Shown one piece after another: positions 1 to 12,117 of a stretch of 64,000 bases of DNA. The position numbers and the translations under genes are program-made. The notes under the pieces were generated by a model. The model was not told where the DNA came from, searched no databases, and worked only from the letters and a program-made list of their open reading frames with translations. Numbering within the stretch: the stretch's first letter is position 1; every line of letters starts with the position of its first letter. Source of the stretch: Varroa destructor (Eukaryota > Arthropoda > Arachnida > Mesostigmata > Varroidae); assembly GCF_002443255.2 (NCBI RefSeq), contig NW_019211454.1, forward strand, positions 3,568,352 through 3,632,351, written 5' to 3'.

Positions 1-200
1 CTGCGCGCGAACCCGTCACGTATCGCTGTCAAAGGAGCACACGTCATTTCCAGTAAATCGCGTAGGGGGAAACTGTGAAGCCGTCCGATAAGCTTTGCCT
101 CGAAAAATTTGCGATTTCAACTCGGTCAAAAACAACAAAACGGGCGGCGATTTTAATTTGAAACACAATATTGAAATCAGGAAAACAGAATTCGGGCTAA

Positions 201-221
201 CGTATCGTATCGTATCGTATC
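201..221. repeat. CGTAT pentanucleotide repeat
   Basis: Four tandem copies of CGTAT at the left end of the window. Confidence 0.85.
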
Positions 222-2051
222 GCCATCTCGAAGATACGACAAACAACAGTGAATTCGAATGGCAAACAAAGCTACCTTCCAACGAATAATAAACGCCTAG
301 ATAATTTGTATAATATAAGATAAAAGTTTCCGCGTAGACCTGCCAACGTTGGCGTTTTGAGGTAGTTAGAAACGCGGCATTCGTGTCCGTCTTCACTCTA
401 CTACTATAAAGTGCTTCATAGGTTTACTACCTTACTGCAGTTACGGCTGAGACTAGGTCAGGAGCCCTCTTAAGAGGTGTAAACATTCCATGACGTGTTG
501 GGTTTAATGTTCAAATTACATTAAGCCCACAAATAATGTAAAGTACAACTGGGTTAAGGGGGTCGAATATGAAATGGGTAGCATCAACTTGCAGTACATC
601 CTGTACTTTCATTATTGTTAGTAGCTGACAAACGTTACATGGGAATCGTCAACATTACGGTACGAGTGCGCAATCTGTCGTCACGAATAGATCCCTTAAA
701 GCATCCACTTCCTTTGATTTGAAAAAGTAAAGTACATACTATTCAAGTGAGAAAACGGTTTGTACTTTAGTAGAGTTTACACAGATCAGTGGACGAATAG
801 TAATGATAGCCATAAGGTCCGTCATGATATAATTATGATACGAAAATTAACATCGTCCGCACGAACGCTATAGTGGATCCCTTTGATCTTCGCCACACCG
901 AATGTTGTCATACAGATCAAAGTCAACACATTGGAACAGCCAGAATCATGGAGCTGCATTTTGTTACCGCTTATACTGACGTCCTTTCAGCGAGCGCGGT
1001 TCAATAATGAGCGTCCTAGCAAGGTGAGCGCTCTTCATGGTCTGCATAATAACGAAAGAAATATAACATGGAGACACAACTTTACCGGTCGCTCGATCTA
1101 CTAGCACGCGTACTATTCAACGAAAAGACTCAACGGTTTAGTCATTGAGAGGGTCAGTAAGGGAACTAGACCCATTTGGATAGTTATTACGCAGGAACGA
1201 TTAAAGCACCTGTCTATATATACGTGCGTGTTTATCTGTCTGCGTATGTTGATGACGTTCAGCTAATGAAGGTAGCTGGCCTTTCATTGGCCTGAACACG
1301 TCGACACGTACCGCTACTATTCGATTTAACCCCACAGAGCTATAAAGAACGCCCCTAATAGGGAATGCAACCATTTAAGGATTGCTCCTATTGATAAAGT
1401 CCGGATTTTCTGCTTCAGTAATAGGATTTGATAGTGTTGTAGGCTATGTAGTTTAAATATGAAAGAACATCGAATATTTGCCGTTTGTACTCAAACTGAT
1501 ACTAAAAGCTCACAACGCATCATGAACGCATGGAAAATCGTGGATACGCTTATCGTAAATATCTTGCACGAAACGATGTCATAGAGCCAAATGATTACGG
1601 CGAGTTAAAGGTTGACGGTAAAAGTTTATAACACCATCCTTTTTTTTCATCGTTCGTTGCTGTTTGAAGCGATTTGGCAACGAGTCACGTAAGATACGGT
1701 TGAACGTGCCAGAACACCATAGGAAAATTCATAGAGATAAATAAGCTTTTTCTATTGCGCGCCAGAATAATAGCCACTTAAGCAATTTGTACAGATAGCC
1801 ACATGAATACAGCGTCTAAAATAATTAGTTTATGTATTTGTTGTACATTTATGCATTGTCATTTCTTACTAGTAACCCGATTGCCTATCGGCTCTCTCAA
1901 AATTTCTCAGAAAATAATTTTTATATAGAAAAATAAACATTTTTGAAGAGCCTCTTCCAAACGAAAAGCTGTTCTGATTGACGCAATGACAACCGGTCTA
2001 ATTGTATTAATTAAACACTGATTCTCTTAAGAGTCGACCATGTAGTTGAGT

Positions 2052-2054
<3 letters not shown>

Positions 2055-2082
<28 letters not shown>
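2055..2082. repeat. TA dinucleotide microsatellite
   Basis: About 14 uninterrupted TA units. Confidence 0.95.
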
Positions 2083-2087
<5 letters not shown>

Positions 2088-2639
2088 TTTTTTTATCTAC
2101 ATCTTCTTAAACAGTTTTTGTACTTTACGACGCGTAAACTACCATTATCCAATTTACCTCCGGCAGTCTATTCCTCTATGTGACCTGCGGTTTGTCTGTA
2201 TTCAGGCTGTCACCACGTCTTGAAAACATCGCCTCGATAATTTGCACCTGACCACTACACGCGACAGTGAGCCCGAACCAGCCCGGTTTCCGAGGAGTCG
2301 TTAAACACGGTGTGGTCCGATCGCCGTCGCAGGTGCCAGGGCCATTGCCGCTGCTGCTTTAACCCAGTTTCTTCACTACGCGGTAATATCCCTGCATTTC
2401 TGTCCTCGACCACTCGAACGCTTATGGTGTCCTGAACCCGGTGCGGGTCGAGATTTTACGGCAAGAGACGAGAGGCGATGGCCGAGTCTATGCGCTACTC
2501 CTGCTTCTTGCTGGCCGATGATCATGGCGGCACAAAGTGATCAGTGTCGTTCAAAAAGCTGCTGATGCTGAGGTGACTGAGTCGGCGTTCGGGCTCGCCT
2601 CGCTATAGGTTGGAACGGCGTTTGACCTGGCTGCTGGTC

Positions 2640-2906
2640 TTAAAATCTTCTGCTATTGCGCTGTGGTCTACTTGAAGGCATAGCCCAACAGCTCCATAGT
2701 GTCCTGTACAATGTAACCTGACGATTATTGCGCTCAGGGTGTCGTGGATCGACGCTGCCGCTGGTGAAGGGAATGTCGCTGCGCAAGGCGTTCGCTTTCG
2801 CCTGGTGACGGTCAATTGACTTGATCATAAACTCATTTGAAATATGGCCTATAGTAAACAGACGGAGTACGGCCAATAGTAGTAGTAGTTGTAGCAGCAG
2901 CTTCAT
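2640..2906 (-). CDS. Small ORF with a signal-peptide-like leader, doubtful
   Basis: An ATG at 2906 opens 88 codons beginning MKLLLQLLLLLAVLRLF, which has the hydrophobic core of a secretion signal, followed by a polar tail rich in Arg, Asn and Ser with one Cys. The leucine run comes from a TAG/CAG trinucleotide repeat on the other strand, which can produce such a leader by chance. The start lies inside a longer open frame (to 3161). No family is recognised. It could be a secreted peptide exon or an accident of the repeat. Confidence 0.15.
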   Translation of the reverse strand: MKLLLQLLLLLAVLRLFTIGHISNEFMIKSIDRHQAKANALRSDIPFTSGSVDPRHPERNNRQVTLYRTLWSCWAMPSSRPQRNSRRF

Positions 2907-3230
2907 TGACGGCCACGGGCCACTTACTGACTCCAGATTCAAACGACGACAGTAGCGGCACCGGCAAGCGATTAGGTTTTTGCTACAGTTAAGGGTTACA
3001 GACTTCGTATTATTAGCACACGACCTGAATAACCCGTTTATATACACAGACAGAGTTACGAGCACACATTCACATACGGGTTCACGCATATAGGGGCAGT
3101 TAGTTATAGAGCTTAACCGCCGTAAATGCCGCTGAACGCGACCAAAGGGAGTGGGTAGCAAATGTATATATAAATCATTTTTCCGGTTGCCCGATCAGCA
3201 GTAATAGTGCGGAAATAGATCGCACATATA

Positions 3231-3250
3231 CACGGTTTACCACGGTTTAC
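3231..3250. repeat. Tandem decamer
   Basis: CACGGTTTAC occurs twice in perfect tandem. Confidence 0.85.
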
Positions 3251-5364
3251 GGCGTCGATTTCTTACCGTAACGATGTGTGGTGGACAGGTGTTTGTCAAC
3301 AATAGCTACCTTTGTGACATTTATTAGCAAGCAATTTGGCTAGCGAAGGGGGCGATATTGAATGCGCAAGATGCAATCGTTAAGGTCGTGTAATGGAGGC
3401 AAGCAATGTTGGGGGTGAATCAAGGCTTAACAAATAATTGTATCGTTCGTGATCGATGTATAGTGCTGTGCTAGGGAAGCTTTTTTGTGTGATAAAGGAT
3501 TATGCCCAGTTTGTGTTCGATCATATTTCGTGTATCGGATAAAGGCAAGGTACCGCAAGCTTCTAGAAATTGATACTATTTGCTTCCTTCTCTCATAGTC
3601 AGTTTGCAGTGCCCCAAGGTAGTGGCAGCACGAACTTTTTGCAAAGTGAAGGTTAACGTTGATCTAATAGACAACTTTCTATGATATGCGAGTTAGCTTT
3701 CTAATTCCATGTTGTCTAACCATGGAGATGGAAGGCGGCGCCTGCTATAAAATAGGCAGGATGATTCCATCGATTGCTACCTATGGTTATGATGTTCAGA
3801 CGATCAACAGATAATGTGTACAAATGGATGTTTCGTATCAACATATTTCAGGCAGCTTCAAACAAAACGGACAACTTTTGTTTAGACAGGTATCAGTAGC
3901 TAACCAATAACAATAACCTTCATTGTGTATGCCATCGGTTGGTAACTTTGTGTTGTAACTACGGTAAAGACGGATGATTGATCTCAGGTGACTATCGTTT
4001 AACGCAGCCCCTTTTAGCTACGAACGTATACAAAACCCTGCCCGGTAAAGTAACGTCGGCTCAGACCGAAAATGGTGCAAATGACTTTGAAGTGTCTGTT
4101 TAGTAGATGGAGTAAATTCAAGTAAATACAAATTAAGTCACTTAGAGCAAAAATTAGATTTGGAAGAAGAAATACTATCGAGCCCTATCAGCTGTTGGCA
4201 AAATTCTTTGAAGTTTCTCCGTGTACCTCAAATGTTGCTACATACATCCCTTGCTTTCGAACACAATTTAGACACCTTAAATTATTGTTATATAAACGGC
4301 GTACACAGATCATCTATATCCGAACATTTTGTTCTGATAAGTCGTTTCTAAGATTATATCCAAGCGAGGATAAATTTATTTCATAGTGCTGGATATTTCA
4401 TTCCCAACGATCGTGTCTGTTCGGTATAAACGGCATTCACACGTTCCATTTAAGGCCTAAACGACTGTCTAATTACCCCCTTCCGCCGTCTGCAAATGGT
4501 TTTTCTATAGTAATCGTGCGTTAAACGATATTCGGTGTTAATTTATAGAAACTGCTAAAATACGCTGCATGAAAAAAAAATTAGCGGAATCAAACTTTGG
4601 GTTTAGCGAAAGGTACTAAATGTGCAGGTCCTGAAAGTAAAGCGTAGAAAGACCCCAAAAAAAACTAATCGTTGCAGCGTACCTGGACGACCTAATTGGC
4701 AATTGATATTCTGCACTTTAAAACAGCCGTTGATCTCTGACCTTTTTAGCCGTTTTTGAATCCTTGAAATCCAAACACTGTTGAAGATCTTCTGGTGCGC
4801 GTCCTGGAAATTTTTCTCGACCTTTTTAAAGGTCGTGTGAAAACTGGCCATAACGTAGACTGTCGATTTCGGACGAAAAATAATGGTCATAATATGGGTG
4901 AAGATTTGATCGGCGCTAGTATTTTCGGTAATAGCTGATTTTTGGTCAAATTTCGAAAACGACACACTGTTCGGGGTTTGCTATTTCATCTCATGAAAAA
5001 AAAGCTACTTTTCTTTTGGTATTAAAAGCAGCCAGTGTTATGAGTTTGTATCTATTAACAAAAGTAGAGGGCAAAAGTGAGCTCATTCATGGTAGGGCCT
5101 TATGTCAATTGATACTCCGGAAAAAAAAAAAAGAAACCATTTAATTGTCAACATTCATTGCGATCCGGTTGAATCAGGTGCGTTCTCTTCTATGAATCTA
5201 GTTTGTCTTTAGTATAAGCTTATTTCTGAAGCTAACTCTAGACTTGAAGTGCGCCTATTTCTAATACTACCTTGGCCCAATTTTTGATATGTACGCGTAA
5301 TTTCAACGGTGTAGGATGAATAGGGCTTTCCTAAACAGATTTCGACCTAATGTAGGGAACAGGG

Positions 5365-5408
5365 GAAGATTCCGAACCCCCTTTCGCGAAGATTCGAAAC
5401 CCCCTTTG
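5365..5408. repeat. Imperfect tandem repeat of about 22 bp
   Basis: GAAGATTCCGAACCCCCTTT (5365-5384) is followed at 5388 by GAAGATTCGAAACCCCCTTT, differing at two positions. Confidence 0.85.
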
Positions 5409-6562
5409 ATAAAAGTATTCCAAGTGCACCTTTAGAACTGAGGCATTCGGATCTTCCTTTGATTGGGTTACACAGACTGTTACATCAGCCCTCAGATGAA
5501 ATGATATATATGGTACGAAGCTCTTAGTAATAGTAACGATTAGATTTCATGTAACAAACACTGAATTCAATTTGATTAGCGCTGTTGCTGCATTTCATTA
5601 TTCAGGGGGTTTTCACACCCGTGTACAAAGCCCAACCACGAGATCTACGTATTATAGGACAAAATTGCACCATAGATGGAAAAAAGGCCCCTTTATGGTA
5701 CAGGCTTTTCAGTCGACTAGCTCACTCTGTAACTAGTGATGAGGAAGTGGCTGATGATAGACAATCAACAAACAATCAAACAAGAAATGACATCGACAAT
5801 CATCGTAGCTAGGGCACTCGATTTGTAACGCCGACACGCCAATCACTAGCAACAACGTACGCCGGGTTAAATTTATGTTATAAGCCATGGTAACTTCGAT
5901 CAGGGCAATTATTATTATGTCACAATGGACGATGTAGCAAAATCTTCGTATAACAATAATAACGTGTTTTAATGGTGCATATTTGTTCGGTGTTTTACTA
6001 TACATGTTAGTACACAGTTTTTAGGCCAAACCCTTATGTGTTATAAAAGGAGACGAAGTAACTTCTCACAAGTTTGTTGCGCACCATCTATACCAGGACA
6101 AGGAATATTGTCCCACTAAACAAATATTTCCTTACCGCAAAAATATATGAGTCCAAGAGACGCTATGTCTAGGTAAGCCTATTAAGTGATACTCAACGAT
6201 AATGATTCCGCCTTAGCAAGTGCGGGTTTGCACCTTCCGACCGCAAAGAGGTCCTATCTGCTTTGTGTCGACGGCCCTTCAAATTTCTGGATTCCACTTG
6301 GGTGTAGTGAGCGCGAAAGAGGTTGACGTGGCCATAAGCGTCGGGTAGGGCGACACAGAAGACGATCTAGCGCCCGTTTCCTTTGAGGAGGAGGCAGCTT
6401 AGCAGTTACTGACAATTTCGTCTCGTGCGGTAGCGTCACTCACGTTCTTGCTTCTTTCATCCTCAGAGGGAAGCGTCGGACGGAACAGAAAACCCGCCGC
6501 CATTTCATTCTCGCTGTGATCCTCCCGTTGATGTCGTTATCGTTGTTGTTATCTATCAGCAA

Positions 6563-6597
6563 GGCGGTTGGCTGGGTTCGAATCCCGACCAAACGCC
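6563..6597 (+). other. Hairpin containing a perfect Pol III B-box (tRNA T-arm-like) sequence
   Basis: GGTTCGAATCC (6575-6585) equals the B-box consensus and sits at the tip of an imperfect stem: GGCG/CGCC, TTGG/CCAA and GGG/CCC around ttcgaat. No A-box or cloverleaf is found in the 80 bp upstream, so this is not a tRNA gene. It may be a tRNA or SINE remnant, or chance. Confidence 0.4.
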
Positions 6598-9500
6598 AAA
6601 GCAAAGTTGGCTGAAACAAACTGTGTAGTGGCCGATACGGTGATGCTAGATACTTTCTGGTCGAGTTTTGCCGGTTGTTTTATAACACCATGCTTCAAAC
6701 TGTTCGATGCCGTTAGACGGCTGGTCGGTAAAGATGACAGATGGGGCTGGTTGGACCGTGAGACGACGGGCAGCATTTGGATCTACATCACTCTTTCAGA
6801 TTTATTTCGCCGCGTTTTTTGCTTAGGCCTTTTTTTAGTATGTTTTTTCGATCTGTCGGTCCAGTTGCCTTATTTTGTCTTTTGATGAAAGACGAGCAAG
6901 CGAGATAATGAGGCTTAAATGAAACATCTGACAGGGAGCGGAAATTCTGATTGCACCACAGGCAAAAGCAGAAGGTGCAACAAGTACTATCTGAGTACTT
7001 TGCTTAAGCCGTTTATTTTGTATAGGTAGTGCTTTTAGATGTTGTGGGGTGATTATAGTGATGTTTCCACATTAACTAAGTAGACGTCCTTGTACGATAT
7101 AGGCTGAATTTAATTAATTAATTATGTCAAAGGCATGCAAACTTTTTTACAATATAACCGATGAAGTAACGTGTGTAAAGAGCTAGAGAAGACGACTGAT
7201 AATTCGATGCTTTTGAGAGGGCTAAAACCTATAGCTTTATATTAGGCTCAGTGCCTGTGGTACGCAATGAGACGGTTCTATGACACCTTTCACTATTAAA
7301 CACTCTATTGTAATGTTAAGTTTGATTAAAAATGGCATGTTCTAGGTTGAACTGCTCAGACATAGGGAATTAAATTTCTCTGCCCATGTCAACAAAGAAT
7401 TCCTCTTTGTATCGTAAATAGCAGACGTTAGGTTACGTTATCTACATACTCAGTGTAGACCCATTTGTTACAATGTCAAATTGTTTTCTTCCGAGCGAGC
7501 GTATGCTTCATTCCGACAACGGTTTGGTCAAGTAAGATATGGAAATCTATTTGTGTCTTCACTAAAAATATTTTACTTGTATATAAAATATATATAGCCT
7601 ATATATCTAAAGGCAGTAATAGGCTATTTCTAAACAGCAGCTAAATAATTATCCAGCTGCTTATTCCATGTTCATTAATTATGTGCTGTTTTTCTCTGCG
7701 AAATACTATCGTAACCGTTTTCTTTTGCCTTCTGCTGTTTACGTTATTAAGAAGAACGGTTAAAGAAAGCTTAAGCGGCCTTTCTCTTGTTAAAGACAGA
7801 ACCGGTCCTGTCTAGTTTGCTAGTCTGTGACGCCGTCACTATTATCATGGGATTAGGTCCTAGTGAGCCACAAATGCACCAACACCGCCTACATCTCTCC
7901 ATATCTACAACGCTCGAGTAGGCGAACGGCAGCCGAAAACTCGACCGGCCAAATTTCCTGCAACTGATAAGCCGCCTCAGTCATAAGGGGCTATTGTAGC
8001 CATTGGCAACAGGTAGGCGACAGCCGCTGCTGTCGGTGGTAACAACAGCGAGAGCGACTATAGCTACAGCCAACAAAACATTGTCAAGTTTTTTTTTAAC
8101 TTAGCTCAACGACGGCTCGCCAGCAGCTCTATTGCTTTTAGCCCTTTCATTAAATGTGGCACGTTGAGTTCGCGCCGTCCAATTTTCCATTTCAACCCAA
8201 CGCTACCCGGCGTGACGAACAGTTCACGAACAAGCTTTCTTTTTGGCGACTTGTCCGCAATCTGTCGTTTCCATCGCTCATCCTCGGCTTCATATTTATC
8301 AGATTCCTATAGATCGCTCGTCATATGCCGCTGTGGCAGGCAAATAAGCCCATGTCACTGTAGGCTAGCGGTATTGGCTAACGTTGCCGTTGCTGAAGGT
8401 TACCGCTAAGCAGGCTAATGCAACAGACAATGAGCCGGTACCCAGCTAGGAGTGAGGAAGGAAGGCTAAAAAGATAGTGGGTAGACGACGCTTGCTAATT
8501 GTGACGCGGCTGTAGATGAAATGTTGGCATTTTCGAAGCAGCTTGTGCAGGTTGCAGGGCCCTTGTCGGGCCTCGATATTCCTTGCTATCAGTACAGGTA
8601 AGAGAAAAGGAACAGCCGAGAAGGAAGCAGGAATCTAGGCTCGCAGGACATCATGTCATAAAAGATAATTGCTCTCTGCGTTGGATACGTGCTTACAACA
8701 GAACAGCAGCGTCAAGCAAACCGACCATTCCACTGAGGCCGGTTATTCTCCGTTCCAAGCGTCCGTCGGCCGCTGGTTCCGCCCGCTGTCATCATTCGTC
8801 ATACATCGCATCCCCTCCTGCTGTTACAGCGTGCGAATCGCTAGCGTAGCTATCAGGATTGGTTCGCCAAAATACACATTATCTTCAGCCAATCAGACAA
8901 CGTTGATAATGCCAGGCTATCCCGGACCGAATCCGTAGGTCAGGATCACATGCGTCGTACATTAGCGGACCATCGCATGAACAAAGCGACAAACAACGAC
9001 CGAAACGCCTAGGATGAAGAGGAGAACACGGAGGTCAAGAGTCTGTAGAGGACGCAGGAAAAGGCGAATGGAGGGGTTCTGGCAACCTGAAAACAAACGA
9101 TTGAATGAGGCGGCAACAGGGGAAGGAACCCCTGCTGGCGTGTAGGGCAGGTGATCCCGGGAGACGTGGTAAAATAGGTAGATTTGGGTAATACGTAAAT
9201 AGGTTAGGAGCAACTAGAATGTGGGTGGCGTTGGTGATGTCGTCAGTCGACGTGTTGGCCAAGCAACGATAACTATCCACAAACGAAAAACGCGGAGACG
9301 GACGGTCATGCAGAGTTTCCTGTGCCGCGTAACAGAGTAGTGTCCCTAACAGGTATTCCATGCTCAATAGAAAAGGAGACAAATTCGTAAGTCCTATTTC
9401 CAGTACACAATTATACTAAGGAATCGAACACATAAACGAAGATTGAAAGGTAGCTAATGTTCCCTGAACATAGAAATATAATAGTAAGATAATCAATTGA

Positions 9501-10281
9501 AGCTACCGAACTACGATTTCTATGATTCTAAAACGCACATGATAACACCTAGACGCACGAAGACAGGTTTACGTCAGTGGAACAATTAAAACTAATACGT
9601 CGAAGAGCAGTAGATACTCCTGAAACGTTTCTGGTATGGTTTCGGTTAAAAAACGAAAAGGAGAAAAATTGTTGGACTTCATTCGCTAAGTTATGAGGCA
9701 TCGTCAGTGAAATGTACCTTCGACTAAAGGTGTGAAAGCTTAAGGTTTCGGGAAAATACTAACTATCGCAACGTTTCTTTATGCCAGATAGTGTGCCTCA
9801 TGACTGAAATAGGCCAGGAACTAGTTACGTTAATACAATTATTTCACAAGCCTAGTTTGGACTGGGTAAATGCTTCAAGTATAAGTCACTGTCTGTCCAT
9901 TTTCCGTAAATTGAAATTGTTACTGTTTCATAATTATAGAGCTTTTATTTATTTAGAACACGAATGGCTCGTACACGCTTTTTACTATTATGTCACTTAA
10001 AATGGACCATATGGTTCGCAACGAAAAATGTAAACGGTCGCACCATCAGCCGACTTAAGGATTAAAAAAAATATGTGTTATCAATATTGTAATCTAGTAT
10101 ATTAAAATTTCCACAAGTTCCCTTTGCATCATTATATAATACATAGATTGGTGATAACCTCTACCCCCTCCGTCCATGTGTTATAATCACTGCATACTAG
10201 TCCTAGAAACCCAGATGACTCGTTAACCGATTGATACAACATGACAGCGATCCTGTATTTTGCGTATATACATATATAGTC

Positions 10282-10304
10282 TATATATATATATATATAT
10301 ATAT
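10282..10304. repeat. TA dinucleotide microsatellite
   Basis: About 11 TA units. Confidence 0.9.
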
Positions 10305-10711
10305 TAGTTTTCCTATTCACAGTTGTCATCGGTATATGCAATTGTTGTCCTTGTTGCTGTTGTTGTCGTCGTGCATCAAAAGGAAGCCGGATGCCAAGTT
10401 GAGATGTCCACTGTTGTGATACGGTGGGATTCAACTATTTCAGCCTAAGGCCCTTAAAGGTAATGCCATTTGTTTTCGAGTAATTGTATGGGTACGTTTC
10501 TGTACATGACTCTGTGCACCTGTACAGTAAACATCGTGATGACGCGGCAACACCTTTCTATAGACAGGTGACCAGCGTAAAAACAGTATTAGGTACACAC
10601 GACCGAATTACGGTCATAGTCAATAAATAGACCAACGCTTCGATTCCAGCCGAGTTGGTGTGTAACATTAACTCACCCCATCTGATCTTGATCAATTGGA
10701 TTTTTGAGCTT

Positions 10712-10731
10712 TTCGATAAAATTTTATCGAA
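10712..10731. repeat. 20-bp perfect palindrome
   Basis: TTCGATAAAA joined directly to TTTTATCGAA with no spacer, in intergenic DNA. Confidence 0.85.
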
Positions 10732-12029
10732 TAAGAATACAGAGAAATGACGAAAGGAACTTGAACGACAGCCTAGCGTTTAGGCTCACTTTATTGTTTT
10801 TTTTTTTGTTCTAATTGCTCCCGACGCCCGAAGTAGGCCAAATGAAGAAAAGACGACGCTGTCCCGACTCGAATACGCTGCTTAACTTGTCGTTTTTTCT
10901 CTGATAAACGGTGCGCTATATATAGCTGGTGTAGGCATCAATTGAGTACGATAAAACCGTCCGATTTTTAATTTAACCAGATAATTTTTGACGGCAGCAA
11001 TAGAATCCCATTGTAGCCATTGAGCCGTTCAAATCGACGTAACCGCACGACTGTTGTTTCTACGCTATGTTTCATTAAAGATGTCATATTATCTAAGCCA
11101 TCCAGACCAGTCGAAGTGATCACCACTATGCGGTCTACAGCCTACAGTACCCTGCGGCAGCTCACTAATCTAAAGATTTGTTGCCATAGACGTGTATATA
11201 TATGTATATATAATACTGTAAAAAAATATATAATAAACTTCTAAAAAAACAAGTTATAAAATTCATATAAATCGTTGAAACATTTTTTCTTTGAAGGACA
11301 CGTAACGGTTAAAATCTCAACGTAAGCGCACTTAATTTATATTGGGATTAGATGAAATGCTTGACAGCGGTCTCGCATGCAAAACTCGAAAGATAATTTC
11401 AGCCACTGTCTACCCGCGTTTTTTGCGGATCCGAAAATAGGCCTGTGTATAATAATAATAACGTTGCTATAACAAGTTATCAAATAGATAAAGTTTATAA
11501 ATATGGAACGTTCATGGCAATGGGAGAAGTGTTATACATCAAGTTGATAGAATTTCGAATGAGAATTTTCCGGCAATAATTAATTGCAGCTAATTAACCT
11601 AATTTCCACAGCTAAACCACTGAAACAGTACGTTTGTCTAACTATTCTATTACTACATTCTCTTCTTATATAATATATAGTAATGATCGCGACATTTCTA
11701 GACAGACGAATGCACACCGGTTATAAACAAATAGATATCTGTCGATCAATTGTATTATCAAAGCGGCGCTATGGTATCAAACGGGGTCTTTGCGGGTCGT
11801 GAGCACAGGTAAACCCTGTATCTATCTTACATTCACATACGACACCATCCTGTTTTTAACATTTGCAATAGCAACTTGTGTCTCGTAGCGTAGTATGAAA
11901 GAAAGGTGTGATGATACATATATGTGTTGACTGTAGAACGATACGAGAACCAGCCCGGTGGTCGATAAACGGTACGCATTGGGACGTCTCCGTTGTCACC
12001 TGTGCGATGATGCGGTCCAATCAAAAAGT

Positions 12030-12035
12030 TTTAAT
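12030..12035 (-). terminator. Candidate polyadenylation signal of the phospholipase D gene
   Basis: An ATTAAA hexamer on the minus strand lies about 83 nt after the PLD stop codon (12118-12120). ATTAAA is the commonest variant of the AATAAA signal. No nearer AATAAA was seen; the next good one on this strand is about 1.3 kb further on. Assignment is by position and motif only. Confidence 0.45.
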
Positions 12036-12117
12036 GCGAATGTGTCGGTGCTCCTCCGAGAGGGGGTCTGCTTCTCCGGAGCAGGGAGCTGAAGCGAGAC
12101 TGGGCAAATTCTATCAG

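Larger units (their letters stand above)
1..12117. other. Intergenic region downstream of phospholipase D, no recognised gene
   Basis: No conserved domain or spliced gene could be recognised over 12 kb. It contains GC-richer patches at about 2.2-2.8 kb and 7.9-9.4 kb. ORFs reach 173 codons, but none resembles a known family. Also present are a CGTAT pentamer repeat (201-221), TA repeats, a tandem CACGGTTTAC decamer (3231-3250), a 23-bp imperfect tandem repeat (5365-5408) and palindromes at 4817-4834 and 10712-10731. The plus-strand ORF 5608-5812 has a fair acceptor before it (attcag) but no recognisable product. Confidence 0.7.

Noticed and set aside
16..396. Minus-strand ORF of 126 codons
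   Set aside because: No recognisable domain, partly built on a CGTAT repeat, no supporting splice context.
4603..4965. Minus-strand ORF of 120 codons
   Set aside because: Low-complexity Phe/Lys-rich translation of AT-leaning DNA, no known family.
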